Source: Paenibacillus swuensis
Lineage (GTDB): Bacteria; Bacillota; Bacilli; Paenibacillales; DY6
Assembly: GCF_001644605.1 (NCBI RefSeq)
Contig: NZ_CP011388.1
Span: 140,001 to 204,000, forward strand
Reading direction: 5' to 3'
DNA: 64,000 bases
In this document: one piece after another, positions 17,894-25,719 of the stretch
Layout: each line of letters begins with the position of its first letter
Numbering within the stretch: position 1 is the first letter of the stretch
Position numbers and translations under genes: made by a program
The notes under the pieces: model-generated
The model's input: only the letters and a program-made list of their open reading frames with translations
The model's database searches: none
Told to the model about the DNA's origin: nothing

Positions 17894-18205
17894 ATGCAGC
17901 AACATAATGAAAAGCATAAGGCCACCTTGCCGACGGCGCGGAAAATACGCAGGGCATGCAATAAAGAATTATACCGTGCGGTCAAACGGTTAAAGAAGTA
18001 TATCCCGGAAGCCAAATTGGCGGAAGGTGAAGATCTTTATTTCAAAAAGGTCATGTTGAATCTGGTGTGGGTCCATGAGAACAGCAGCAATCGAAAGCTC
18101 CTTGCGGATTGGTGGGATGAGAACGTTTGCCCGGAGCTGTCCGCGCTTTGGGAAGTGGATCCCGCTCCGTTAAGCCGGGCCTTCCGGGAAGCGTTCGGCG
18201 GATAA
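17894..18205 (+). CDS. Hypothetical protein, basic N-terminus and Trp-rich C-terminus
   Basis: 103 residues, no family recognised. The N-terminal half is basic and helical (A-R-K-I-R-R-A-C-N-K-E-L-Y-R-A-V-K-R-L-K-K), the C-terminal half has several Trp residues (L-V-W-V-H, D-W-W-D-E). There is no signal peptide or membrane segment. The GAGAGGAG site is 13 bases before the ATG, longer than usual, and lies within a hairpin. The next 160 bases (18206-18365) hold only a 12-bp palindrome at 18220-18231 and a terminator. Confidence 0.6.
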   Translation: MQQHNEKHKATLPTARKIRRACNKELYRAVKRLKKYIPEAKLAEGEDLYFKKVMLNLVWVHENSSNRKLLADWWDENVCPELSALWEVDPAPLSRAFREAFGG

Positions 18206-18331
18206 GTTATGTAAAATAACCTCGATCGAGGCCTCCCAGGATGAGCGACCGCGTTTATAGGTTGGTTATTATGCCAATTGGATAGCGTGTTTTCGAGGAC
18301 GAAAACATATACGTTCCAATGTGGTAAAGTA

Positions 18332-18357
18332 AAGACCGCTCCCAAAGGGGCGGTCTT
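18332..18357. terminator. Hairpin terminator between convergent genes
   Basis: An 11-bp stem with one G-T pair (AAGACCGCTCC with GGGGCGGTCTT) and a 4-base loop lies between convergent genes 17894 and 18366. T-runs are weak. Confidence 0.6.
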
Positions 18358-18365
18358 GATGTGTT

Positions 18366-18725
18366 TTAGCCGATAATGCCGAATACTTCGACCCGAGCCG
18401 GAACCGTTCTCGTTCTGAACACGACGCCGTTCGAATCTACGGCTTGCAGCGTATAGCTAACACGTGTTAAAGCGTCAATAGTACTAAAACGCGCAACACC
18501 GTAACGATCGAACTGGGTGACTGCAACCACTTGACCGTTGCGAATCAATCTTGCTCTGAACCCGGCTGTGTCAAACGGATTTCCGTTCTGCTGCAGCCAT
18601 ACAATCGTTAATCTGGAAAACCGCTGACTGGCTACTTTGCTGAGGACTTTCCCCCCGGATACAACCTTGCGGAGAACTTTACCTTTGACCATCGGATCTT
18701 TCAACTTCGGTTTAACTCCTGGCAT
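18366..18725 (-). CDS. Hypothetical protein, Ig-like beta fold
   Basis: 119 residues. After a basic N-terminal stretch (K-P-K-L-K-D, K-G-K-V-L-R-K-V-V) the sequence alternates short beta strands (F-R-A-R-L-I-R-N-G-Q-V-V-A-V-T-Q, Y-T-L-Q-A-V-D-S-N-G-V-V-F) as in Ig-like folds. No signal peptide is seen. A GTG at 18734 overlaps the ribosome-binding site; the ATG at 18725 has AAGGAG 8 bases upstream and is preferred. No function is known to me. Confidence 0.6.
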   Translation of the reverse strand: MPGVKPKLKDPMVKGKVLRKVVSGGKVLSKVASQRFSRLTIVWLQQNGNPFDTAGFRARLIRNGQVVAVTQFDRYGVARFSTIDALTRVSYTLQAVDSNGVVFRTRTVPARVEVFGIIG

Positions 18726-18813
18726 GAACTTCACTCCTTATACGCATTCTCATAAATACAGTATGCGTGCAGGAATGTCAGTGCTTGGACAGATTACCAC
18801 GGCTGAGACCCGT

Positions 18814-20901
18814 TTATTCAGGTATCGGCAACTGAAACCGGGTTGCTGTGCGGATTGCGGCCTCTCTCGCCCGCTCTGTCAGGAAGAAGAGACGGTCATT
18901 CTTCTTCTCGGGGTCCGCTTGCCTTGCCCGGGCAGCGAATGCCTCATAGGCATCAAGAGATCGCACGGCATAATCCCGAGCAACTTCGGCTTCTCCCCTC
19001 TGTCCGGCCTGCAAAGCCGCTTCATACCAGAGCTGAATGAGTTGCTCCTGCTTTCTTTTGTCATAGGGGTCAGACTCTACTGCCGTTTGCCATTCCCCTT
19101 CCGCCGCCTCCATCTGACCTAATGCCGAATAAGCAATGCCCAACTGCCAATGCAACTCCGGATTACGGGGCTCATAGCGAAGGCCTTCTTTCAGCAACGG
19201 GATGGCTTTACGCTTAGGCAGCCGCTCCGCAAGAGCAAGCCTGTCGTCCGCAGAATAGGGATACAGACGCAACGCCGTTTGCCGCTGGTTGAGACCGGGT
19301 TCACCGCCCGCACCCCCTGACCGATTCGCAAGCGGATTGGAACTGTTCCACCATCTCACGGCTTGGGTTGGAAGGCTCTCACCCGGAACGGCGGAAATGA
19401 CAAACCTGGCCGCATCCATCCGCACGGAATAGAATATTCCGGCAGAAAGGAGCAGGAGTAAAGCAAAGGTGGCTCTTTTTTGCCATGGGAATGAGAAGTG
19501 TTCTGCAGCGTTGTGGTTGCGGGGTAAGCTCAAGTTATCGGTCCCGCCTAAGGCGATCCATAGGAATGACAATATCCAGAAAAAACCGTAGGACATATCA
19601 AAATCAACGGCGCTATGCGCAAACAAGACGGCCAGCGGCGCCAGCAGCATGGAATGCCGCCTGGCCACCCGAACGGCAAACAGAAGTAACATGACTATGA
19701 ACAACAGGCCCCCAACCGTCCCGGTGTCCATCCAGATATCCAGATATCCGCTGTGAACCTCAGATCCTACGTATGGGTTGCTTTGGTAGGACGTGTATAA
19801 CTTCCCCCAGCTGTTGCCGCCCGAGCCTGCCCAAGGAGACTCGCTGATAATGGTCATAGCATCATTGTAAAACTGTGCGCGCGCATTCGCCGTTTCGTAA
19901 TGACCGCTCACTCGTTCGGTTGTGGTAGCCGGTATGATGAAACTGAACAGCAGCATACCTAAAGCTATAACCGCGCTTGAACCGAGATAGACAACCCTGT
20001 TCATAGAAAGTCGTACAATTAAAGGGATAATCATACTTAGGATAATACTGATGACGATCAGGCTGTAAATTCCCGGAAACGACGTTGGGCCGGATTGTAT
20101 AGAGGATACGATCGTAAAGTGAGCGATACCTGCCGCACATAAGACCAAGACCGATAGTAAAGCATAATTGAACTTGACGGCTTTGGCGATGCAAATCCAA
20201 CCGGCCATCCATCCTATACCGATGGCGATCCAGGCTCCTCTGGATTCAGTCAGCAGGATTGCCGTGGCATATGGAACTAAAGGGATGGCTTGAAGCCAAA
20301 TTCGCAAGTAGGTTGTGGACCGCGCTTGACCGGAGGATGGACTGACAATACCTCCCATTGTATACAACAGATAGGCCCCCATCACCGCCCCGAACATATT
20401 CGCATATTGAAAATAACCGGATAACCTTAAGCCTAAAGCGGATAATCGCTCGTCGGAGGCGTGCTGTACAATCTCGGGATAGTCCAATAGTCCGTAAAAC
20501 CCTGACCATGCGCCGGCCAAAATAAATAAGCCGGATGCGGTCAAAATGTGATTTAACACCGCTCTATGATGTGACCGATGCTGAATATAAAGAACACATA
20601 ACCACAGAAAGCAGCCATAGGCTGTCCATCTTAAAGCTTCGTGGATGGTGCCTCCGACCGATGCCGGATTCATAAAGGTTGACACGGTGTAAAATAAGGC
20701 CATGCTGAATGGAAGGAGCGCCCAACCGGAGGTTCGGATCCAAAGAAGTCTTGTGGTTATCGCATAAACGAGGCATACCGCCGCAAAGCCAAAGAGGACC
20801 CACTGCAACGTATAGAAATCTTTATCGAAAAAAAGGCCGCGGCGAAAGGCCGATAACATGCAAACTAAACCTATCAAGAGAGCTAACCAGGATGATTTCA
20901 T
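18814..20901 (-). CDS. O-antigen-ligase-family membrane protein with C-terminal TPR region
   Basis: 695 residues. About twelve hydrophobic segments span residues 5-475 with the Wzy_C/O-antigen-ligase core: L-T-E-S-R-G-A-W near 225 and the G-S-G-G-N-S-W and V-H-S-G-Y-L-D-I loop near 360-390. A tetratricopeptide-like tail follows (about 540-690, N-P-E-L-H-W-Q-L-G-I-A-Y-S-A-L-G). Family members polymerise or transfer glycans on the outer face of the membrane. In a Gram-positive this would be a secreted or wall polysaccharide, or a glycoprotein. There is no glycan locus around it. The ATG follows GGGGAAC with 7-base spacing. Confidence 0.82.
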   Translation of the reverse strand: MKSSWLALLIGLVCMLSAFRRGLFFDKDFYTLQWVLFGFAAVCLVYAITTRLLWIRTSGWALLPFSMALFYTVSTFMNPASVGGTIHEALRWTAYGCFLWLCVLYIQHRSHHRAVLNHILTASGLFILAGAWSGFYGLLDYPEIVQHASDERLSALGLRLSGYFQYANMFGAVMGAYLLYTMGGIVSPSSGQARSTTYLRIWLQAIPLVPYATAILLTESRGAWIAIGIGWMAGWICIAKAVKFNYALLSVLVLCAAGIAHFTIVSSIQSGPTSFPGIYSLIVISIILSMIIPLIVRLSMNRVVYLGSSAVIALGMLLFSFIIPATTTERVSGHYETANARAQFYNDAMTIISESPWAGSGGNSWGKLYTSYQSNPYVGSEVHSGYLDIWMDTGTVGGLLFIVMLLLFAVRVARRHSMLLAPLAVLFAHSAVDFDMSYGFFWILSFLWIALGGTDNLSLPRNHNAAEHFSFPWQKRATFALLLLLSAGIFYSVRMDAARFVISAVPGESLPTQAVRWWNSSNPLANRSGGAGGEPGLNQRQTALRLYPYSADDRLALAERLPKRKAIPLLKEGLRYEPRNPELHWQLGIAYSALGQMEAAEGEWQTAVESDPYDKRKQEQLIQLWYEAALQAGQRGEAEVARDYAVRSLDAYEAFAARARQADPEKKNDRLFFLTERAREAAIRTATRFQLPIPE

Positions 20902-20981
20902 CGTTTCGTTCCCCGCTTCCTTCTAGTCACTTCATAGTATCAGGAAAATGCAGGGAATTCTATTCCAAAGGGGGTTTAGAG

Positions 20982-21548
20982 ATGGAACGCGCATTTTATG
21001 AGCGGCATACGGTTACCGTGGCCCAAGATCTCATCGGCTGCCTACTGATTCGCAGAGGCTTCTCAGGGCTTGAGGACATCGTGGTCCGCATTACGGAGAC
21101 GGAAGCGTACCGGGGAGCGGACGACCCGGCAAGCCATGCTCACCGCGGCGTGACGCCGAGGAACCGCCTGATGTTCGGACAAGCCGGGCATCTGTACGTG
21201 TACCTCTCGTACGGGATGCACTATTGCATGAACATCGTGACCGAGGGCGAAGGCGAGCCCGGCGCCGTGCTGCTGCGCGGAGCGGAAGTCGTCCAGGGGC
21301 TGGAGCTCGTCCGAGCGAACCGCCCCGGCGTGCGGGACGCGCAGCTGCTGAACGGTCCGGGCAAGCTCACGAAGGGGCTTGCCCTGGATCTCGCATACAA
21401 CGGGTACGATGTATGCGGTGGTTTCGGCGGCGGCGAGCTCGAGCTGCTCCCGCCGCCGACAGGGATGCGACCCCTTCCCCTGAAGGAAACCGGTCGCATC
21501 GGGATCTCCAAAGGCCAGGCTATGCCCTGGCGCTTTGTCGAGGGTTGA
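20982..21548 (+). CDS. DNA-3-methyladenine glycosylase (AAG/MPG family)
   Basis: 188 residues matching the alkyladenine DNA glycosylase family: V-A-Q-D-L-I-G-C-L-L near 13, I-T-E-T-E-A-Y-R-G-A-D-D-P-A-S-H-A (about 40-55, holding the catalytic Glu), M-F-G-Q-A-G-H-L-Y-V-Y-L-S-Y-G-M-H-Y-C and N-G-P-G-K-L-T. It excises 3-methyladenine and related lesions in base-excision repair. The open frame extends upstream to 20709, but AAGGGGG 7 bases before the ATG at 20982 and the family N-terminus fix the start. The middle of the gene is much richer in GC than its surroundings, which creates long false frames on both strands. Confidence 0.93.
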   Translation: MERAFYERHTVTVAQDLIGCLLIRRGFSGLEDIVVRITETEAYRGADDPASHAHRGVTPRNRLMFGQAGHLYVYLSYGMHYCMNIVTEGEGEPGAVLLRGAEVVQGLELVRANRPGVRDAQLLNGPGKLTKGLALDLAYNGYDVCGGFGGGELELLPPPTGMRPLPLKETGRIGISKGQAMPWRFVEG

Positions 21549-21581
21549 GGGAGGCGGCTTGGGGGAACCGGCGCCGCCCGA

Positions 21582-21617
21582 AACAGGAAAGACCGGCTAA
21601 TCGCCGGCCGGTCTGTT
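21582..21617. terminator. Hairpin between convergent genes
   Basis: AGACCGGC (21590-21597) pairs with GCCGGTCT (21607-21614), and flanking AACAG/CTGTT can extend it. T-runs are poor. Probably a weak terminator for the glycosylase and PilZ genes. Confidence 0.45.
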
Positions 21618-21619
21618 CC

Positions 21620-22312
21620 CTATTCCTCTGCTGCTTTCGAGGCATCATCTTTCTTCTTCGAGAAATAAGTCACGGTCTGTGTCTTGACGATAAAGGCACG
21701 GATGGCACTCGTCTGCTCCGAGGTTAAAGATAACATGCGCACCCCGTAATAATGACCTTGGCCGATAAATTCACAGCGGATGATTTCGACTCTGCAGGTC
21801 AGCGGGAAGCCGATATCCACTCGGACACTCATCTGGGAGCCAACGGGAATCGGCTCATAAGCGTAAACCGCCAGCCCCATCCCGCTCAAGCTGATATTCT
21901 TCAGACTTAAAGCAATCGGCTCATTGTCGGGATTGTCTTTCGATGCGTGATCCCTTAACAAGATACCCTTGCAATCTACTTGTACACGTGTGGTTTCACG
22001 TTGTTCCTTGAATTTCTTCCGGTTGTCCGGCGGGTTCAGCACCATGATCGCCCCTCGGTCTTTAGCTACAACCATGGTATGAAACACATAAATCCCTGCT
22101 TTCGAATATACGGTCAACTTCACAGGTTTCCCGAGATCAAACAGCTTATATTCCGCGATTTCAACCTCAATAACGTCCCCTTCGGCATAGGTGAGGATCC
22201 CGGTGGATACGAAATCTTCTTTCTCCACAACGGTCTTGCACTGCAATAAGACGGAAGCGGCAATACTCGTCTGGTAGTTCATCTTCTTAGCTAAGTTGCT
22301 GTTCGTATACAT
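21620..22312 (-). CDS. PilZ-domain protein with YcgR-like N-terminus (c-di-GMP receptor)
   Basis: About 230 residues. The N-terminal beta domain (about 20-105) resembles the YcgR N-domain (PilZN). The C-terminal PilZ domain (about 108-225) carries both c-di-GMP-binding motifs: R-E-T-T-R (RxxxR) and N-I-S-L-S-G-M-G (D/NxSxxG). YcgR-type proteins brake flagellar rotation when c-di-GMP is bound. The frame is open back to 22432, but that would cover the riboswitch and terminator; the ATG at 22312 lies directly after GGAGAG and is the plausible start. It is controlled by the c-di-GMP-I riboswitch upstream. Confidence 0.88.
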   Translation of the reverse strand: MYTNSNLAKKMNYQTSIAASVLLQCKTVVEKEDFVSTGILTYAEGDVIEVEIAEYKLFDLGKPVKLTVYSKAGIYVFHTMVVAKDRGAIMVLNPPDNRKKFKEQRETTRVQVDCKGILLRDHASKDNPDNEPIALSLKNISLSGMGLAVYAYEPIPVGSQMSVRVDIGFPLTCRVEIIRCEFIGQGHYYGVRMLSLTSEQTSAIRAFIVKTQTVTYFSKKKDDASKAAEE

Positions 22313-22358
22313 CTCTCCACACCGCCTTGTTCTCCAAATTTGTACATTTTTCGGCAAC

Positions 22359-22418
22359 AAAAAAGACCGCATCCTCCAACAGACACAGCCTTTAGGCTTG
22401 TAGGAAAGGATTTTCGGT
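22359..22418 (-). terminator. Riboswitch expression platform (intrinsic terminator)
   Basis: On the minus strand ACCG (22415-22418) and ATCCT further in can pair with AGGAT and CGGT (22366-22369), closing a stem immediately before a run of six U's (22359-22364); an inner AGCC/GGCT hairpin fills the loop. The ACCG is also the conserved end of the aptamer, so the two structures exclude each other. Confidence 0.75.
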
Positions 22419-22506
22419 AGCCAGGCTGCCATCGTTACAACTCGCGTTGTAACCTTAGACCCTAAGCTTTGCGTCCTTACTTTTCAATAAGTTTGCCGTT
22501 ATCGAA
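22411..22506 (-). ncRNA. Cyclic-di-GMP-I (GEMM-I) riboswitch aptamer
   Basis: Read on the minus strand, the conserved GEMM-I blocks occur in order: GGCAAAC, a GAAA tetraloop hairpin, GGACGCAAAGC, GG-TCTAA, a second hairpin (GTTACAACGCGAGTTGTAAC) and ATGGCAGCCTGGCTACCGA. TTCG and CGAA at the ends form P1. It lies between a promoter and the PilZ gene. It binds c-di-GMP and, from the overlap with the terminator stem, should favour read-through when bound (inference). Confidence 0.93.
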
Positions 22507-22533
22507 TACTTAAGCACTATGTTATTAAACGAT

Positions 22534-22562
22534 ATCATACCGTATTTTGACAATTTTCGCAA
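22534..22562 (-). promoter_or_regulatory. Promoter of the riboswitch-PilZ transcript
   Basis: Minus-strand TTGCGA (22557-22562), a 17-base spacer and TATGAT (22534-22539). Predicted start near 22527, about 20 bases before the aptamer. The rest of 22563-22670 shows nothing further. Confidence 0.6.
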
Positions 22563-22690
22563 TAGACCGCTGCTCGCATTTAGTTCTAATGTACTATGCT
22601 TTAACAAAATATTAAAATAAGCAAAGAATCCCCTTAACATTCGGATGCTACTATGAACACATAGCTTGTTTGCATAAGAGGAGGCTTACC

Positions 22691-23197
22691 GTGGAAGTGG
22701 TGACGATCAGCCAAGCGCGGAGAAATGATTTCCAGGAAATGATTCAGCTTGCGGATCTAACTTTGCCGGACCGCATGAATCAGCATGAGCTCAAAAAATA
22801 TTTCGAGTTGTTTCCCGATCTGATTTTTAAAGCAACCCATCAAGGACAATTAATCGGCTTCTGTTGCGCCGGCATTGATATGTATCATACAACGGGCTGG
22901 CTTCTTTTTAGTAATGTGCACTCGGAATTTCAAGGTAAGGGCATCGGCAAGCGTTTCATTGAGGCGCGACTGGAAGCTCTCCGGAAATTCGAACGTCTCC
23001 AATCCGTACAAGTAACGGTCAGCGACGGAAACATCCCTTCGATTCGCGCCCTCTCGGCGCATGGATTTCGGCATCGCAACACCGAAGCGGACTACTACGG
23101 TACCGGCAAGCACCGCAGTATTTATGAGCTCTCCTTGTGCTCCTGGGATTTCCAACCCCGGTTCGCTTATCCCATGCCCCTGGTTGATATGAAGTAG
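22691..23197 (+). CDS. GNAT-family N-acetyltransferase
   Basis: About 168 residues. The acetyl-CoA motif E-F-Q-G-K-G-I-G-K-R-F-I (about 83-94) and the downstream V-S-D-G-N-I-P-S-I-R-A-L-S-A-H-G-F helix place it in the GNAT superfamily. The acceptor is unknown. The start is GTG at 22691, 6 bases after AAGAGGAGG; the in-frame ATG at 22670 lies before that site. It is divergent from the riboswitch transcript and upstream of the DUF2252 gene, which has its own ribosome-binding site 76 bases later. Confidence 0.82.
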   Translation: MEVVTISQARRNDFQEMIQLADLTLPDRMNQHELKKYFELFPDLIFKATHQGQLIGFCCAGIDMYHTTGWLLFSNVHSEFQGKGIGKRFIEARLEALRKFERLQSVQVTVSDGNIPSIRALSAHGFRHRNTEADYYGTGKHRSIYELSLCSWDFQPRFAYPMPLVDMK

Positions 23198-23273
23198 TGG
23201 GGCAATTCTGCTGATCTGTTCCAGTTGTGGTAAAATACTCTTATTCTAGTTGATTCCGAGGAGTGTTGTACCT

Positions 23274-24614
23274 TTGAAAAGTTTGTATTCACCGGAGCGC
23301 ATCAAAACTACACATCACCTTCTACGTACACATACGATTACAACGGTATTGAACGAATTCGATCAAGAAATCATGAAGCTGTCACCGGATAAACGCCGGG
23401 AGAAATACGCCAAAATGACCGAAAGCGTCTTCCGTTTCTTTCGCGGAAGCGCTTATTTGTTTTATTTTGACGTGACGCGGATTCCCTTCACCTTTCATAC
23501 TCCGGACGACCGGCCGACCTGGATTCAGGGGGATCTCCACTTTGAGAATTTTGGCGCTTTCCTGGACGAAGACCGCGAAATTGTTTATGACGTCAATGAT
23601 TTTGACGAAGGATACCTCGGTTCCTATCTGTATGACGTGTTGCGTATGTCCGTCAGTATTGTGCTGGTTGCGGAGCTGCGGGGGTTTGATCCCGAGGATT
23701 GCCGGGAAGCCGTCGAAACGTATCTCAAGTCTTATTATAAGCAGATTCGACGCTTTGCCGAGGGCAAAGAAGATCCTACTCGCATTCGCTACACGGAAGA
23801 TGAGACAACGGGCGTTATCCGTAAGCTGTTGAAGAAGTTGAATAAGCGCAGCGTTACCCACCTGCTGGACGGGGTTACGGATGTTGCCGACAATCACCGC
23901 CGCTTCAAGAGCACATCCGAGCTGGAGTCGGTGGGAGAGGACCAGCGGGCTTTGTTAACCTCCGCATGGACGGAATATTATTCTTCTTTAGATGCACAGT
24001 TGAAAAAAGAGGAAGGCTTCTACGGCATCAAGGATGTTGTCGTGAAGCATGCTTCGGGAACCGCTTCAATCGGCCTCGATCGCTACTATATGCTGATTGA
24101 GGGCGGACGTGAACACGGAGCGCTGGACGACCTCGTGCTGGAGGCGAAGGAAGTGCGCGCCCCTGTTCCGGCTTACTTCCTGCCGCACAACGATCAGTTC
24201 TGGACACTCTTCCCTCATCAAGGCAAACGTGTCATCATGACCCAGCGGGCCATGCATCATAAAGCCGATCCTTTTCTTGGCCATTTCACACTTGGCGGCG
24301 ATCATTATTATGTCCGGGAACGGTCGCCTTATAAGAAACGGGTAAAGCTCGAGGCGATTGAGACGATGGATGATTTGACGACCATGGTAAAGACAATGGG
24401 CCAAATTACGGCAAAGATGCATGCCCGCGCGGATCGGGATACGGAGCATACCCTGATGCCTTACCATAGCGAGGAAGAAATTGTCCGTGCAATCGGTAAG
24501 GATGATGAAGCATTCGTCAGTCAGCTTTCATTCGCCGCGCTTACTTATGCAAAGCAGGTGCACAGCGATTATGAGATATTCTGCAAATGGACAGCGACTT
24601 CTGATCCAACCTGA
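23274..24614 (+). CDS. DUF2252-family protein
   Basis: About 446 residues. The pattern F-F-R-G-S-A-Y-L-F-Y-F-D, I-Q-G-D-L-H-F-E-N-F-G and V-Y-D-V-N-D-F-D-E matches DUF2252, a protein-kinase-like (aminoglycoside-phosphotransferase-like) family. Q-G-D-L-H-x-x-N and the D-x-N-D-F-D block would be the catalytic and metal loops. The biochemical role of the family is not established. The start is TTG (23274), 9 bases after GAGGAG; an earlier in-frame TTG (23250) precedes that site. It ends at a clear terminator. Confidence 0.8.
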   Translation: MKSLYSPERIKTTHHLLRTHTITTVLNEFDQEIMKLSPDKRREKYAKMTESVFRFFRGSAYLFYFDVTRIPFTFHTPDDRPTWIQGDLHFENFGAFLDEDREIVYDVNDFDEGYLGSYLYDVLRMSVSIVLVAELRGFDPEDCREAVETYLKSYYKQIRRFAEGKEDPTRIRYTEDETTGVIRKLLKKLNKRSVTHLLDGVTDVADNHRRFKSTSELESVGEDQRALLTSAWTEYYSSLDAQLKKEEGFYGIKDVVVKHASGTASIGLDRYYMLIEGGREHGALDDLVLEAKEVRAPVPAYFLPHNDQFWTLFPHQGKRVIMTQRAMHHKADPFLGHFTLGGDHYYVRERSPYKKRVKLEAIETMDDLTTMVKTMGQITAKMHARADRDTEHTLMPYHSEEEIVRAIGKDDEAFVSQLSFAALTYAKQVHSDYEIFCKWTATSDPT

Positions 24615-24637
24615 ACGCGATCTGTTAGCCAAAACTG

Positions 24638-24670
24638 CGAAGGCCGCCCCTGACGGGACGGCCTTTCTTC
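24638..24670 (+). terminator. Terminator of the DUF2252 gene
   Basis: AAGGCCGCCC (24640-24649) pairs with GGGACGGCCTT (24655-24665, one bulge), followed by TCTTC. Just downstream, GTTGATTCATT is tandemly duplicated (about 24674-24695). Confidence 0.7.
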
Positions 24671-24690
24671 ATTGTTGATTCATTGTTGAT

Positions 24691-25719
24691 TCATTCTTGA
24701 CGCAGATAACGCTTATCCTTCAGAAAGAGCTTCCAGAACAGGTAAAACGCCGGACCCAGAATCAGTAAGCCCACGATGTAAGCTATTAGTAGCGCTCGGA
24801 ATGTGGCAGGATCCGTAAATCCTTCCTCCACGGTCAGGTAAGGCTGAATAATGAAGGGCATATGCGAAAGTCCGTAACCAATGCTGGCGAACGCGTACTG
24901 AATGATAATCGCGGTGAAGGCCACTCGCGGAACCCCCGGGGTCCCGTCCCCTTGCCTCCAGAGCAAAGCGCTGTAGCCAAATATGAACGCGAGCACCGAG
25001 AAGATGAACCACAAGAAATTCTCTTCAATACCATCCCTGATCCATTGCGCCTCGGGAACGAACGTGAACGTTGTAATCACCGCGAAGAACAGGGTGAAGG
25101 GTCCCAGCCACAATGCGGCTTTCCGATACAGTAAATACGCGCTGCGATCTCCGGACTCGCTTGAATAGTCTGAAAGAAACAGGGAGGCTAGAAACAGTTC
25201 CGTTGTCAGTCCGAAGCCCAAATGAGCCCACAGGGTTACGGAGCCTAGCAAACGACCGAAATGAAGCTCCGGAACACCTTCGGGGTTTATATCAATAAAT
25301 CCACCGAGGGAAATCGGCAGAATACTCAGGAGCAACCCCGGAATGAGCAAACCGGTAACACCGGAGACAATGTTCAGTTCTTTGCCGTATTTACGCGAGG
25401 AGTATGCGTAAACCATAAACGTGCTGCGAATCAGCAATAGCAACAACACCAGGGAGACGGGCACCAGTAAGGCGGTTCCCAACATGGCGATCGCGGTGGG
25501 AAAGAAGCCGACCAGCGCGATCACCACCATGACCAGAAACGTATTCGTTACTTCCCAGGTCGGGGACAGAAATCGGTTTGCCAGAGCCCCTGCGTTACTC
25601 CCCTCGCGGTTCCCAAACAGCATGCCCCAAAAGCCCGCCCCGAAGTCCACCGAACCGAGGATGGAATAAACAAACACGATAACCCATACCAGCAGAATCG
25701 CTATCGTAGACTCAGCCAT
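24691..25719 (-). CDS. cydB: Cytochrome bd quinol oxidase subunit II
   Basis: 342 residues with about eight to nine membrane segments and the CydB opening V-F-V-Y-S-I-L-G-S-V-D-F-G-A-G-F-W-G. It pairs with CydA to form the bd-type terminal oxidase that reduces oxygen at low tension using menaquinol. Its ATG lies inside the end of cydA (8-base overlap), implying translational coupling. No cydCD genes for the bd assembly exporter are present in the window. Confidence 0.95.
   Translation of the reverse strand: MAESTIAILLVWVIVFVYSILGSVDFGAGFWGMLFGNREGSNAGALANRFLSPTWEVTNTFLVMVVIALVGFFPTAIAMLGTALLVPVSLVLLLLLIRSTFMVYAYSSRKYGKELNIVSGVTGLLIPGLLLSILPISLGGFIDINPEGVPELHFGRLLGSVTLWAHLGFGLTTELFLASLFLSDYSSESGDRSAYLLYRKAALWLGPFTLFFAVITTFTFVPEAQWIRDGIEENFLWFIFSVLAFIFGYSALLWRQGDGTPGVPRVAFTAIIIQYAFASIGYGLSHMPFIIQPYLTVEEGFTDPATFRALLIAYIVGLLILGPAFYLFWKLFLKDKRYLRQE

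Noticed and set aside
18220-18231. CCTCGATCGAGG palindrome as an operator
   Set aside because: It lies downstream of a gene and upstream of a terminator between convergent genes, so no promoter is there to regulate.
20709-20981. N-terminal extension of the glycosylase
   Set aside because: It runs antisense into the ligase gene and lacks the family start; AAGGGGG precedes 20982.
21224-21727. Long open frames on both strands across the glycosylase gene
   Set aside because: They are shadows created by high GC in the glycosylase; they have no ribosome-binding site and their translations are low-complexity Arg/Ala/Pro.
22313-22432. N-terminal extension of the PilZ protein
   Set aside because: It would translate the riboswitch terminator and the end of the aptamer; the ATG at 22312 follows a ribosome-binding site.
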